From positions 310,001 to 374,000 of the forward strand of contig CP065161.1 in assembly GCA_015693905.1 (NCBI GenBank): 64,000 nucleotides of DNA, given 5' to 3'. Positions 8,225 through 17,216 of the stretch are shown piece by piece. The translations under genes were made by a program, and so were the position numbers. Within the stretch, counting starts at the first letter, position 1; each line of letters begins with the position of its first letter. This DNA is from Rhodobacterales bacterium HKCCA1288. Its GTDB lineage: Bacteria; Pseudomonadota; Alphaproteobacteria; Rhodobacterales; Rhodobacteraceae. The notes beneath the pieces were generated by a model. That model had not been told where the DNA came from. It made no database searches and worked only from the letters and a program-made list of their open reading frames with translations.

Positions 8225-9448
8225 ATGGCCCGCAAACGCCGCAACCCAAACCGACAGAGAGACGCAAAAGAGGGCGGGGTAAACCCTGCGCCTGTGGCGC
8301 ATATTTCTGATCCAAGCGGCCTTGATCCGAATATGGGGCAGGGGCAGCGTAGATTTTATAGCAAACCCAAACCTGCCGCCCCCGCACAGATCGAAAAAGC
8401 AGACCCAGCCGATCTTTACGCCGCTCTTGATTTGGGCACGAATTCCTGCCGAATGTTGATTGCACAGCCGAAAGGCACGCATCTACATATCGTTGATAGT
8501 TTCTCGAAATCGGTGCAACTGGGGCACGGGCTAGAGGCCTCGGGGCGCTTGTCGCGTGCCTCGATGGCGCGGGCGATTGGGGCGTTGAAAATCTGTCAAC
8601 GCAAACTGGCCCAACACCAAGTGCGCCATATGCGTATCGTGGCCACCGAGGCCTGCCGCCGCGCCACCAACGGGGGCGAGTTCCTCAACCTTGTGAAGCG
8701 CGAAACGGGCTTGCAGATGGAGATCATCAAGCCCGAAGAAGAGGCGCAGCTGGCGGTGATCTCCTGCGCGCCATTGGTGTCAGCCAAAACCGAACAGCTT
8801 TTGGTGGTGGATATCGGGGGGGGATCAACCGAATTGGTTTGGATCGACCTGTCTCGGGTTGCGCCCTCGGAACGCGCCCGCGCGATCATGCGCCTGCATC
8901 AAGGGTTTGGGCATGAGGAAACCATTTTTCCCCGCGCGAAAGTCGTGGATTGGATTTCTGTGCCTTTGGGCGTGGCAACCCTGAAAGACCTTTATCACGA
9001 TGTCGAAGATGACGGGGCGCGGTTTGCGCTGATGTCATGGTATTTCGAAGAACAGCTTGCAAAATTCTCACCCTATGTCGATGCGGCGGATCAAGCACGC
9101 GAAGGGTTCCAGATCATCGGCACCTCTGGCACTGTCACAACTGTTGCCGCCAGTCATTTGGGCCTCAAGCGCTATGATCGCAATAAGGTCGATGGTCTGC
9201 GGATGACTTCGGATCAGATTGACACTGTGATCCAAACCTATCTTGCCTTGGGGCCAGAGGGGCGGCGCAATGATCCGCGGATCGGGCGGGATCGGCACAG
9301 TCTGATTATGTCAGGCTCTGCGATTTTGCAGGCGCTGCTGCGCGCATGGCCAACGGATCGCTTGTCTGTGGCAGATCGTGGCCTGCGCGAGGGCTTGCTC
9401 TATGCGCAGATGTGCCGCGATGGGGTGATGGAAGACGGGCTTCTGTAA
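8225..9448 (+). CDS. ppx: Ppx/GppA phosphatase (exopolyphosphatase / pppGpp phosphatase family)
   Basis: This 407-residue protein has a basic N-terminal extension of about 65 residues followed by the actin-like phosphatase fold: phosphate loop 1 ALDLGTNSCRMLIA, catalytic region ATEACRRATNG, and phosphate loop 2 VVDIGGGSTELVW. It removes terminal phosphate from polyphosphate or from pppGpp. The ATG has a strong GGAGGGG at a 5-base distance. It is divergent from the C1 operon. I see no rlmE (ftsJ) gene after it, although that is a common partner in this order. Confidence 0.85.
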   Translation: MARKRRNPNRQRDAKEGGVNPAPVAHISDPSGLDPNMGQGQRRFYSKPKPAAPAQIEKADPADLYAALDLGTNSCRMLIAQPKGTHLHIVDSFSKSVQLGHGLEASGRLSRASMARAIGALKICQRKLAQHQVRHMRIVATEACRRATNGGEFLNLVKRETGLQMEIIKPEEEAQLAVISCAPLVSAKTEQLLVVDIGGGSTELVWIDLSRVAPSERARAIMRLHQGFGHEETIFPRAKVVDWISVPLGVATLKDLYHDVEDDGARFALMSWYFEEQLAKFSPYVDAADQAREGFQIIGTSGTVTTVAASHLGLKRYDRNKVDGLRMTSDQIDTVIQTYLALGPEGRRNDPRIGRDRHSLIMSGSAILQALLRAWPTDRLSVADRGLREGLLYAQMCRDGVMEDGLL

Positions 9449-9473
9449 CAGCCGCCCGCCTTGAAAAAAGCCG

Positions 9474-10469
9474 TTACGCGGCCTTTTGCAGTTCAAGCCG
9501 AACAAGGGTTTGGTTCAGCAGCATATAGGCAATTTCCCCAAAGGTCATTGGGCCTGTGAAACCTGACACTGATTTGCCCTCCATTTCGCCGTAGAGATAG
9601 TTCAAGATGCAATTACAACTGTAATCAGCGCCTGTGACCTTATCGCAGAGCGAGCCGGCAAAGGCTTGGGCATAGTCATCGGGAAGGGCTGCGGCGGGGC
9701 GATAGACCACGCCCTCCTGCACAGGGGCATAGAAGCTGACAATGCCTGTATCGGCATCAACCGATTTGATCGACACATTGAGATGGGCGCCGCCGTAATT
9801 GGCGATGAGCGGCAAGCGCGTATCCCAATTTTGCGCCGTCAAATAACGTGCCAAATTCCGCTTGGCCCCGTTGATCATGGCATCTTCCGCTTCGAAACCA
9901 GAGGTTTCAAAAATAATGCTTGTGGCCGTATCCCCTGCCTGCTCGAAAATATTCACAATCTCCAAGTTGGGGGTGACCCCTTTGGCAAAGCCGAGATGCA
10001 TCACGATCGCGGCATCCTCGTGGGTCTGACCGGTGCTGCCATCAATGACAATGGCATGATCTTGGCCGATCCGCTCTAGCGCAGTGCCTGCGACCCATCC
10101 CATCAAGGGCTGCGCGAATAAAGCAGGGTTTTGCGGCGCATCAATCGCAAAGCGGCGATGTGCGTGACCAAAAGCGGGGATCAAGATCAGACTTGCCCCG
10201 CCTGTCTGATACCCTGTGGCGATATCGGTTAAATTATCGGGGGCGATGACGCGGATTTCTGCGGCTTCGGCCTCGTCAAAACTGGTGCAATAGAGGCGGT
10301 TTTCGATTTTTTTGCCACCTTCAGAGGTCACAAAGTAATGGCTGCTGCCCCCGATCCAAGTTCCCTTTGGCAATTGCGCCAAATAAGCGGGGTGGCCTGC
10401 AATGCTTAGGATTTCCCCTGAGACGATGCGCGCGGATGCCTCCGCGAGGGTCAAAACTTCGTTTTTCAT
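9474..10469 (-). CDS. uncharacterised FIST-like protein (possibly DUF6976)
   Basis: This is a soluble 331-residue protein with no signal peptide or membrane segment. I recognise LPKGTWIGGSSHYF near residue 35, SCNCILNYLYGEMEGK near 285 and the C-terminal GPMTFGEIAYMLLNQTLVRLEL. From memory I associate these with the DUF6976 family, and the last block resembles the end of FIST-C ligand-binding domains. FIST proteins are thought to bind small ligands and feed signalling, but no output domain is fused here. The upstream 68-residue ORF ends 15 bases before this start and is probably cotranscribed. Function is unknown. Confidence 0.6.
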   Translation of the reverse strand: MKNEVLTLAEASARIVSGEILSIAGHPAYLAQLPKGTWIGGSSHYFVTSEGGKKIENRLYCTSFDEAEAAEIRVIAPDNLTDIATGYQTGGASLILIPAFGHAHRRFAIDAPQNPALFAQPLMGWVAGTALERIGQDHAIVIDGSTGQTHEDAAIVMHLGFAKGVTPNLEIVNIFEQAGDTATSIIFETSGFEAEDAMINGAKRNLARYLTAQNWDTRLPLIANYGGAHLNVSIKSVDADTGIVSFYAPVQEGVVYRPAAALPDDYAQAFAGSLCDKVTGADYSCNCILNYLYGEMEGKSVSGFTGPMTFGEIAYMLLNQTLVRLELQKAA

Positions 10470-10484
10470 TTTGTTTTATCCTCG

Positions 10485-10691
10485 TTAGCGGGTCATTTTC
10501 GCCAAATCATCGGCGGCGAAGGCATTTGCTTTGGCAAAATCAGCCAATTCCTTGATCTTGGCTTCAAGCAATGTAGGGGTGCTTCGGATTTCGATGCGCA
10601 AACGACCGATCAAGATACGTGTGGCAAGCGAAGCTTGGGAAAGATCCTGATTGGATTGGATCACGCCCGCGAGAAAGCTGTGTGAAAACAT
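10485..10691 (-). CDS. small hypothetical protein upstream of the FIST-like gene
   Basis: This is a 68-residue, mostly helical ORF beginning MFSHSFLAGVIQSNQ and ending DDLAKMTR. It has no cysteines or membrane segment. It is kept because it ends 15 bases before the FIST-like start on the same strand, in a gap that would otherwise be empty. The ribosome site is weak (ACGGAA about 10 bases upstream). Composition resembles the neighbours. I do not recognise the family. Confidence 0.45.
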   Translation of the reverse strand: MFSHSFLAGVIQSNQDLSQASLATRILIGRLRIEIRSTPTLLEAKIKELADFAKANAFAADDLAKMTR

Positions 10692-10802
10692 GCAGATGGG
10701 TTCCGTTTTAAATGCGGGGCTGCGCCCCTTGGTGATGTTCGCGCATCTGTTGAAACGGCAGGAGCGGCTTTCAGCTTAGGGGTGAGGGCCGCTTTGTCGC
10801 AT

Positions 10803-10830
10803 AAAAAACGCGCCGCACGGGTGCGGCGCG
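10803..10830 (-). terminator. intrinsic terminator of icd
   Basis: CGCGCCGCA (10809-10817) and TGCGGCGCG (10822-10830) form a perfect 9-base-pair GC-rich stem with a 4-base loop. On the minus strand it is followed by TTTTTT (10808-10803). It begins 29 bases after the icd stop. Confidence 0.9.
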
Positions 10831-10858
10831 TGTAAGGTCTTGAAAGGAAAGGGGGGTC

Positions 10859-12073
10859 TTAGCCCACCAGTGCCTTGTTCAGATTTTCATCAATTTTCTC
10901 AAGGAAGCCTTGCGTGGTCAGCCATTTCTGATCTGGCCCAACCAAAAGCGCCAAATCCTTGGTCATAAAGCCTGCTTCGACTGTATCGACCACGGTTTTC
11001 TCAAGCGTCTGCGCAAAGCGCAGCAGCGCGTCATTGTTATCAAGTTTTGCACGATGCTTAAGCCCGCCTGTCCATGCATAGATGGAGGCGACCGAATTGG
11101 TTGAGGTCGCCTCGCCCTTTTGGTGCTGGCGGTAATGACGGGTCACGGTGCCATGCGCGGCTTCTGCCTCGACAATTTTGCCATCGGGCGTCATCAACAC
11201 CGAGGTCATCAACCCAAGCGACCCAAATCCTTGGGCGACAGTGTCGGATTGCACATCACCATCATAGTTTTTACAGGCCCAGACATAGCCGCCCGACCAT
11301 TTCAGGGCAGAGGCCACCATGTCATCAATCAGGCGATGCTCATACCAGATTTTCTTTTTCTCAAATGCCTCGCGGAATTCTTCGTCATACACTTTCTGGA
11401 ACAAATCCTTAAAGCGGCCATCATAGGCTTTGAGAATGGTGTTTTTGGTCGACAGATAAACGGGCCATCCCAAATTCAGCCCGTAATTCAGACTGGCGCG
11501 GGCGAAATCAATGATGGACTGATCAAGGTTATACATCCCCATCGCCACACCTGCGGCGGGGGCATCGAAAATCTCATGCTCAATCGTGGTGCCATCTTCG
11601 CCCACAAATTTCATCGTAAGCTTACCCTTGCCTGGAAAGCGGAAATCGGTGGCGCGATATTGATCGCCAAAGGCATGACGCCCCACCACAATGGGCTGCG
11701 TCCAGCCTGGCACAAGGCGGGGCACGTTTTTGCAAATAATCGGTTGGCGGAAAATCACGCCCCCAAGGATATTTCGGATTGTCCCATTGGGGCTGCGATA
11801 CATCCGTTTGAGGCCAAATTCCTCAACCCGCGCTTCATCTGGGGTGATGGTGGCACATTTCACGGCCACGCCAACCTCGCGGGTCTTTTCGGCAGCGGCC
11901 ACTGTGATGGCATCATCGGTGCGATCCCGCTCCTCGATTCCAAGATCATAGTAAAGCAGATCAAGATCCAAATAGGGCAGGATGAGCTTATCTTTGATAA
12001 AGGCCCAAATGATGCGGGTCATCTCATCCCCATCCATATCCACGATGGGGTTTTCAACTTTGATTTTGGTCAT
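10859..12073 (-). CDS. icd: NADP-dependent isocitrate dehydrogenase
   Basis: This 404-residue enzyme oxidises and decarboxylates isocitrate to 2-oxoglutarate in the TCA cycle, producing NADPH. It is the eukaryotic-type (IDH1-like) form common in alphaproteobacteria: start [20 protein letters not shown], substrate motif [14 protein letters not shown], and [13 protein letters not shown] near the cofactor site. The start at 12073 was chosen because the protein family begins at MTKIK; the frame continues upstream 22 codons without support. A strong intrinsic terminator follows. Confidence 0.95.
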   Translation of the reverse strand: MTKIKVENPIVDMDGDEMTRIIWAFIKDKLILPYLDLDLLYYDLGIEERDRTDDAITVAAAEKTREVGVAVKCATITPDEARVEEFGLKRMYRSPNGTIRNILGGVIFRQPIICKNVPRLVPGWTQPIVVGRHAFGDQYRATDFRFPGKGKLTMKFVGEDGTTIEHEIFDAPAAGVAMGMYNLDQSIIDFARASLNYGLNLGWPVYLSTKNTILKAYDGRFKDLFQKVYDEEFREAFEKKKIWYEHRLIDDMVASALKWSGGYVWACKNYDGDVQSDTVAQGFGSLGLMTSVLMTPDGKIVEAEAAHGTVTRHYRQHQKGEATSTNSVASIYAWTGGLKHRAKLDNNDALLRFAQTLEKTVVDTVEAGFMTKDLALLVGPDQKWLTTQGFLEKIDENLNKALVG

Positions 12074-12175
12074 ATCAGGCAGCCTCGCGCGGGGAAGAAA
12101 TACTGAGGCTGCGCATATCAAATTCTGGCGGATTCGCAAGAACTGTATGCCGTTGTATACAGATTTGTGATGCCA

Positions 12176-12400
12176 CTAGTTTGGGGCTTGGCTGCGTTTG
12201 GTGCGCAAAAAATCATAGCCACGTTTTTCGGCCATGCGCATGCGTATCGCAGTGCGCAAGGCTTCCTCGACAGTGGGGGAAAGCGCACCAACGGTTTGGC
12301 ACAGCTCATCAGTCAGGCGTTCATCCCCCGTTTCTTGCGCGACACGCAGGGCCTCTTGGGCCAAGGCATCTGCGATTTCTTCGGCAAGACGGGTGCTCAT
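12176..12400 (-). CDS. small conserved-looking hypothetical protein
   Basis: This 74-residue helical, acidic-then-basic protein begins MSTRLAEEIADALAQEAL and ends with basic residues. It starts 6 bases after the stop of the alpha/beta hydrolase gene, so the two are almost certainly cotranscribed. No domain is recognised. The length and lack of cysteines or membrane segments give no functional clue. Confidence 0.6.
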   Translation of the reverse strand: MSTRLAEEIADALAQEALRVAQETGDERLTDELCQTVGALSPTVEEALRTAIRMRMAEKRGYDFLRTKRSQAPN

Positions 12401-12406
12401 GGTGGA

Positions 12407-13066
12407 TTACCGCGTGTTTTCCGTCAGGCGCCGCTTCACATAGGCCTTAACCATGTCGATCATCGGGTTCATCTGGGTCTCTTCATCTTCAAAGAAGTGA
12501 CCCGCCCCCTCCATCTCCTCATGGGTGATGGTGATGCCTTTTTGCTCATGCAGCTTATCGACCAAGATACGGGTGTCTTGGGGTTTGGCCACGCGGTCGG
12601 CGGTGCCGTTCACGATCAAACCTGACGCGGGGCAGGGTGCAAGGAAGCTGAAATCATACATATTCGCGGGCGGTGCGACCGAGATGAACCCCGTGATCTC
12701 CGGGCGCCGCATCAGCAGCTGCATCCCAATCCATGCGCCAAAAGAAAACCCCGCAACCCAACAATGTTTCGAGTTAGGGTTCATCGTTTGCAGATAATCC
12801 AAGGCCGATGCTGCATCAGACAATTCGCCCTGACCTTGGTCATATTCGCCCTGACTGCGCCCGACACCGCGGAAGTTAAAGCGCAGAACGGTGAAGCCCA
12901 TATTGTAGAAGGCGTAATGCAGATTATAGACCACACGGTTGTTCATCGTGCCGCCAAATTGCGGATGCGGATGCAGGACGATGGCAATCGGGGCATCCTT
13001 TGCCTTTTGTGGATGATAACGGCCCTCAAGCCGCCCTTCTGGGCCTTGGAATATCACCTCGGGCAT
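12407..13066 (-). CDS. alpha/beta hydrolase (dienelactone-hydrolase-like)
   Basis: This 219-residue hydrolase has the nucleophile Ser in VAGFSFGAWIGM, an acid in GTADRVAKPQDT and the catalytic His in GAGHFFEDE. The N-terminal stretch VLHPHPQFGGTMNNRVV is typical of a widespread bacterial family of small serine hydrolases whose substrate is unknown. The start at 13066 was chosen for AAGGGG at a 6-base distance and the MPEVIFQGPEGRLEG beginning. It is divergent from iscR and followed by a 74-residue helical protein. Confidence 0.85.
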   Translation of the reverse strand: MPEVIFQGPEGRLEGRYHPQKAKDAPIAIVLHPHPQFGGTMNNRVVYNLHYAFYNMGFTVLRFNFRGVGRSQGEYDQGQGELSDAASALDYLQTMNPNSKHCWVAGFSFGAWIGMQLLMRRPEITGFISVAPPANMYDFSFLAPCPASGLIVNGTADRVAKPQDTRILVDKLHEQKGITITHEEMEGAGHFFEDEETQMNPMIDMVKAYVKRRLTENTR

Positions 13067-13321
13067 GTCGTTCCCCTTGTCGCTTTCTGGCGCATGCGCG
13101 TCATGCTTGACCTGCGCAATCGCCCTACCTAGAACCTGTGTCACCGCAATGCTGCGGTTTTGCCCCTAAACGCGGGGCGCGCGTGTCTGTGCGGTTTGCA
13201 CCACGCATTGCAGTTAAGCGTGACGGATCAAAAGGTCAATCACGGGCTTGGTGTGAATAAGGGCGCGCGGCAAAGTTTCTGCGAAACAGGGCTGCCAAAA
13301 TGGCACAATTCGGGGGGCAAG

Positions 13322-13783
13322 ATGAAGCTCAGCACAAAAGGCCGATACGCGATGGTGGCTATGGCCGATCTTGCCTTGCAAGCGGACGGCGCGTTGACCT
13401 CTCTTGCGGATATTGCCAAGCGGCAGGATATTTCGCTGCCCTATCTTGAGCAGCTGTTTGTAAAACTGCGCCGCGAGGGTTTGGTGGTGTCTGTGCGCGG
13501 GCCTGGCGGGGGGTATAAACTGGCCAAAGCGCCCGCAGAAATTCGCGTGGTCGATATTTTCTCGGCGGTCGAGGAAACGGTTTCAGCGATGCATAAGGGG
13601 GCGGGCGCCTCTGGCGGCATGTCGGGCAGTCGTGCGCAAAGCATGACCAATCGCCTTTGGGAAAGTCTCAGCGCCCATGTTTATGTCTACCTGCATCAAA
13701 CACGGCTTTCGGATGTGATCCGCAATGATTTGACGCCATGCCCGGCCGTTCCAACCCTCTTTACAGTGGTGGATGGGGCCTGA
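13322..13783 (+). CDS. iscR: Rrf2-family regulator, IscR-like
   Basis: This 153-residue protein has the Rrf2 winged helix: MKLSTKGRYAMVAMADLAL, the recognition helix ISLPYLEQLFVKLRREGLV and the wing RGPGGGYKLAK. As the first gene of the SUF operon it is the likely iron-sulfur-responsive regulator. The classical IscR cluster ligands (three closely spaced cysteines around residues 92-106) are absent; that region reads MHKGAGASGGMSGSRAQ. The only cysteine is C140. From memory, a cysteine-poor IscR with unusual ligation is known from Rhodobacter sphaeroides. The stop overlaps the next start (TGATG). Confidence 0.85.
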   Translation: MKLSTKGRYAMVAMADLALQADGALTSLADIAKRQDISLPYLEQLFVKLRREGLVVSVRGPGGGYKLAKAPAEIRVVDIFSAVEETVSAMHKGAGASGGMSGSRAQSMTNRLWESLSAHVYVYLHQTRLSDVIRNDLTPCPAVPTLFTVVDGA

Positions 13784-14835
13784 TGGCGCGCGTCTATCTG
13801 GATCACAACGCCACAATGCCGCTTCGGCCCGAGGCGCGCGCGGCAATGATCGCTGCAATGGATGTGGTGGGTAACCCGTCCTCCGTTCATCAAGAGGGGC
13901 GCGCGGCCAAGGCGTTGATGGAACGCGCGCGCGGTCAAATTGCCAGTGCCATCGGCGCAGAGGCCGCCGATATCGTGTTCGTGTCTGGCGCGACCGAGGC
14001 CGCCGCATTGGCCCTGTCTGGGCGCAATCTTAAAGGGGCCGCGATTGAACATGACGCTGTGCGCGCGTGGATCCGCGAGGAACTAGAGGTCGATGCGCAA
14101 GGTCAGGTGCATGTCACAGATCCTGCAGAAGCGACCCTCCAACTTGCGAATTCCGAAACGGGGATCATCCAATCCTTGCCCGAAGGTTTGGCCGTATCTG
14201 ATTGGACGCAAGGCTTTGGCAAGCTGCCGCTTGCCTTTGATTGGTCGGGGGTCGATATGGCGTTTATCTCGGCGCATAAAATTGGCGGGCCGAAGGGAAT
14301 CGGCGCGCTGATCTTGCGGCGTGGCCTTGATGTGGCGGCGCAAATTCGTGGCGGCGGTCAAGAAATGGGGCGCCGATCTGGAACCGAGAATTTAATTGGC
14401 ATTGCAGGATTTGGTGGTGCAGCGCAGGCTGCAATACAAGATATTGAAAATGGCCTGTCGAAAAAGCTGGAAAAACTTAGAAATATTCTAGAAAAGACAC
14501 TGGAACATCGCGCCAAAGATACTATTTTTGTCGGGAAAGATGTCGCGCGGCTTCCCAATACCAGCCTGATGGTCACGGAGGGGTGGAAAGGGGAAAGCCA
14601 AGTGATGGCAATGGATCTAGCAGGATTTGCGATTTCCGCAGGCTCTGCTTGTTCCAGTGGCAAGGTCAAATCCAGCGCCGTTTTGCAGGCAATGGGGCTG
14701 ACGCCAGAGATGGCAGGATGCGCGATCCGTGTCTCTCTTGGGCCACAAACGCAGGAGGCCGATGTAATGGCCTTCGCGGAAGCTTGGGCCGATGCCTATG
14801 ACAGGCGCAAGGCGCGGGCAGGGTTAAACCGCTAG
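13783..14835 (+). CDS. cysteine desulfurase (IscS/NifS-like)
   Basis: This 350-residue class V PLP enzyme begins MARVYLDHNATMPLRPEA. The PLP lysine is in ISAHKIGGPKG, the histidine in IEHDAVRAW, and the catalytic cysteine loop is SAGSACSSGKVKSS, typical of group I (IscS/NifS) desulfurases with a long flexible loop. It is somewhat shorter than E. coli IscS. It would release sulfur from cysteine for cluster assembly. A second, SufS-type desulfurase lies at the end of the operon. The region 14400-14540 is more AT-rich than its surroundings. Confidence 0.85.
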   Translation: MARVYLDHNATMPLRPEARAAMIAAMDVVGNPSSVHQEGRAAKALMERARGQIASAIGAEAADIVFVSGATEAAALALSGRNLKGAAIEHDAVRAWIREELEVDAQGQVHVTDPAEATLQLANSETGIIQSLPEGLAVSDWTQGFGKLPLAFDWSGVDMAFISAHKIGGPKGIGALILRRGLDVAAQIRGGGQEMGRRSGTENLIGIAGFGGAAQAAIQDIENGLSKKLEKLRNILEKTLEHRAKDTIFVGKDVARLPNTSLMVTEGWKGESQVMAMDLAGFAISAGSACSSGKVKSSAVLQAMGLTPEMAGCAIRVSLGPQTQEADVMAFAEAWADAYDRRKARAGLNR

Positions 14836-14839
14836 GGGG

Positions 14840-14860
14840 CCGCATCATCATAAGATGCGG
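14840..14860 (+). other. small hairpin between desulfurase gene and sufB
   Basis: CCGCATC and GATGCGG form a perfect 7-base-pair stem with a 7-base loop, 4 bases after the desulfurase stop. There is no T-run, so it is more likely an RNA processing or stability element than a terminator. Confidence 0.35.
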
Positions 14861-14955
14861 CAGGGCCACCGCGCCGCACCCCTTGCGATCGAATAGATGC
14901 ACGAGGGGGTGGGTGGCCTATACGCACCCATCAGGAAGAAACAGGAGTTGATCCC

Positions 14956-16473
14956 ATGACCGCACTCGACAGCGATATCCGCGAAGGTGTCGATCGCGAA
15001 ACCGTTGAAACCGTCAAGGCGATGGGTGGCGCGTATAAATACGGTTGGGAAACCGATATTGAGATGGAGTTCGCCCCAAAAGGCCTGAACGAGGACATTG
15101 TGCGCCTCATCTCAGAAAAGAATAACGAGCCCAAATGGATGCTTGATTGGCGCCTGCAGGCGTTCAAACGCTGGAAGCAGATGGCTGAACCTGATTGGGC
15201 CATGCTGAATTACACGGCGATTGATTACCAAGATCAATATTACTACGCCAAACCCAAAAGCATGACCGAAAAGCCCAAAAGTTTGGACGAGGTCGACCCA
15301 AAGCTTTTGGCGACCTATGAGAAACTTGGTATCCCCCTGAAGGAGCAGATGTTGCTCGCAGGGGTTGAAGGCGCAGACGCCGAGGCCGCACCGCGCAAAG
15401 TGGCGGTTGATGCGGTGTTTGACAGTGTCTCGGTCGGCACGACATTCAAGGATGAATTGGAAAAGGCAGGAGTCATCTTCTGCTCCATTTCCGAGGCGAT
15501 TCAAAAGCACCCAGATCTGGTGAAGAAATATCTTGGCTCGGTTGTGCCGATTTCGGATAATTTCTTCGCCACTTTGAACTCTGCCGTGTTTTCGGATGGT
15601 TCCTTCGTCTATGTGCCACCTGGCGTGCGCTGCCCTATGGAATTGTCCACCTATTTCCGCATCAATGCGGAAAATACGGGCCAATTTGAGCGCACATTGA
15701 TCATTGCGGATAAAGACGCCTATGTGTCCTACCTTGAGGGCTGCACCGCCCCGATGCGCGACACCCACCAATTGCACGCCGCAGTTGTGGAATTGGTCGC
15801 CCATGATGATGCCGAGATCAAATATTCCACAGTGCAAAACTGGTATCCGGGCGATGAAAACGGCAAGGGCGGGATCTACAATTTCGTAACCAAGCGTGCC
15901 GATTGCCGTGGGGATCGCTCGAAGGTGATGTGGACCCAAGTGGAAACGGGGTCGGCCATTACATGGAAATACCCGTCTTGCATCCTGCGCGGTGATGACA
16001 GTCAGGGGGAATTCTACTCCATCGCCATCGCCAATAATGCGCAGCAGGCCGATACAGGCACCAAGATGATCCATTTGGGCAAGAACACCAAATCGCGGAT
16101 TGTCTCCAAAGGCATCAGCGCAGGGCGCGCGCAAAATACCTATCGCGGTCAGGTTTCGATGCATCCAAAGGCGAAAAACAGCCGCAATTACACCCAATGC
16201 GACAGTTTGCTGATTGGTGATAAATGCGGCGCGCATACTGTGCCATATATTGAGGTCAAGAATAACTCTTCGCGGGTTGAGCATGAGGCCACCACTTCGA
16301 AAGTGGATGATGATCAGCTGTTCTATTGCCGCTCCCGCGGGATGGATGAGGAAGAGGCGGTGGCCTTGGTGGTCAACGGCTTCTGCCGCGAGGTGTTGCA
16401 GGCGCTGCCAATGGAATTTGCCATGGAAGCGCAGCAATTGGTTGCAATCAGTCTTGAGGGGAGTGTCGGCTGA
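14956..16473 (+). CDS. sufB: Fe-S cluster assembly scaffold SufB
   Basis: This 505-residue protein is full length for SufB. Recognisable blocks are [24 protein letters not shown] at the start (given in part), [42 protein letters not shown] and the C-terminal [20 protein letters not shown]. SufB forms the SufBC2D complex on which iron-sulfur clusters are built. It ends in TGATGA, overlapping the next small ORF. About 120 bases with a small hairpin separate it from the upstream desulfurase. Confidence 0.97.
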   Translation: MTALDSDIREGVDRETVETVKAMGGAYKYGWETDIEMEFAPKGLNEDIVRLISEKNNEPKWMLDWRLQAFKRWKQMAEPDWAMLNYTAIDYQDQYYYAKPKSMTEKPKSLDEVDPKLLATYEKLGIPLKEQMLLAGVEGADAEAAPRKVAVDAVFDSVSVGTTFKDELEKAGVIFCSISEAIQKHPDLVKKYLGSVVPISDNFFATLNSAVFSDGSFVYVPPGVRCPMELSTYFRINAENTGQFERTLIIADKDAYVSYLEGCTAPMRDTHQLHAAVVELVAHDDAEIKYSTVQNWYPGDENGKGGIYNFVTKRADCRGDRSKVMWTQVETGSAITWKYPSCILRGDDSQGEFYSIAIANNAQQADTGTKMIHLGKNTKSRIVSKGISAGRAQNTYRGQVSMHPKAKNSRNYTQCDSLLIGDKCGAHTVPYIEVKNNSSRVEHEATTSKVDDDQLFYCRSRGMDEEEAVALVVNGFCREVLQALPMEFAMEAQQLVAISLEGSVG

Positions 16474-16667
16474 TGAACTGGAAATATTGGCTCACCGCAG
16501 GGGAACCACGCCCGCGTTATGCGCTGTTGGTTGCTATTGGTGTGGTTGTGATGATGGCCTTGACCTATTCTATCTGGCATCCAGGTGGGCCAGGCCTCGC
16601 GGCCTTCGCCGCCGTGGCGGCCACCATTATCAGCCATGTATCGGCAAAAATGATCATGCGGAAATAA
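16473..16667 (+). CDS. small membrane protein in suf operon
   Basis: This 64-residue protein has two hydrophobic segments (about residues 17-34 and 39-57) and a basic C-terminus MIMRK. Its ATG overlaps the sufB stop (TGATG), implying translational coupling. I do not recognise the family. Its place between sufB and sufC suggests it is carried along in the operon, but no direct link to cluster assembly is visible. Confidence 0.7.
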   Translation: MNWKYWLTAGEPRPRYALLVAIGVVVMMALTYSIWHPGGPGLAAFAAVAATIISHVSAKMIMRK

Positions 16668-16671
16668 GCCC

Positions 16672-16866
16672 ATGTTGCCAGAGCTGTTGCATCAAACCGC
16701 GGGGATCGGCGTTGGCACCTTTCTTGGGGCGCTGATTGGCCTGTCTGTGCGGGCGCGCCAAGGCAAGCGCGGTGGATTGGTGCGCAGATCGATCTTTTTG
16801 ACCTCAGTTCTGGTGGGCATGGCGGCTTGGGTTGCAATGGCCGTGCTGCGCGGCGTTATGGGGTAA
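16672..16866 (+). CDS. second small membrane protein in suf operon
   Basis: This 64-residue protein has a first hydrophobic segment at about residues 8-25, a basic central loop [14 protein letters not shown] and a second hydrophobic segment at 41-60. It begins 4 bases after the preceding small ORF. No family is recognised. The GxxxG-like pattern [13 protein letters not shown] suggests helix packing in the membrane. Confidence 0.65.
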   Translation: MLPELLHQTAGIGVGTFLGALIGLSVRARQGKRGGLVRRSIFLTSVLVGMAAWVAMAVLRGVMG

Positions 16867-16871
16867 GGCGG

Positions 16872-17183
16872 ATGATCGTTACAACAACACAATCTATCGA
16901 AGGTCGAAAAATCACGGACTATCGTGGTATCGTGGTGGGTGAGGCGATTTTGGGCGCAAATGTGTTTCGCGATATTTTCGCAAGCATCACTGATATTATC
17001 GGCGGGCGCTCTGGGGCCTATGAGGGCGAGATGGCCCGTGCGCGCGAAACCGCGCTGGCCGAAATGCAAGATCGCGCGCGCGAGCAGGGCGCGAATGCGG
17101 TGGTCGGTGTCGATCTAGATTACGAAGTTATCAACAATATGCTGATGGTCAGTGCCTCAGGCACGGCTGTCACGGTGGAATAA
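16872..17183 (+). CDS. YbjQ family protein (DUF74, putative heavy-metal-binding)
   Basis: This 103-residue protein begins [19 protein letters not shown] and contains [29 protein letters not shown], a clear match in style to YbjQ (quoted partly). The family forms pentameric rings and has been labelled heavy-metal-binding without firm proof. The start was chosen at 16872, with AAGGCGG upstream and the family start MIVTTT. It is the third small gene between sufB and sufC. A short hairpin (AGGGC/GCCCT) lies just before the sufC ribosome site. Confidence 0.85.
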   Translation: MIVTTTQSIEGRKITDYRGIVVGEAILGANVFRDIFASITDIIGGRSGAYEGEMARARETALAEMQDRAREQGANAVVGVDLDYEVINNMLMVSASGTAVTVE

Positions 17184-17216
17184 GGTAAAGGGCCTACGCC
17201 CTTGAAGGAGAAGATA

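Noticed and set aside
11120-12106. Long open frame antisense to icd
   Set aside because: It is a shadow of the high-GC icd reading frame with no motif, and icd itself is certain.
15112-16437. 441-codon open frame antisense to sufB
   Set aside because: It mirrors the codon pattern of sufB; no domain or ribosome site supports it.
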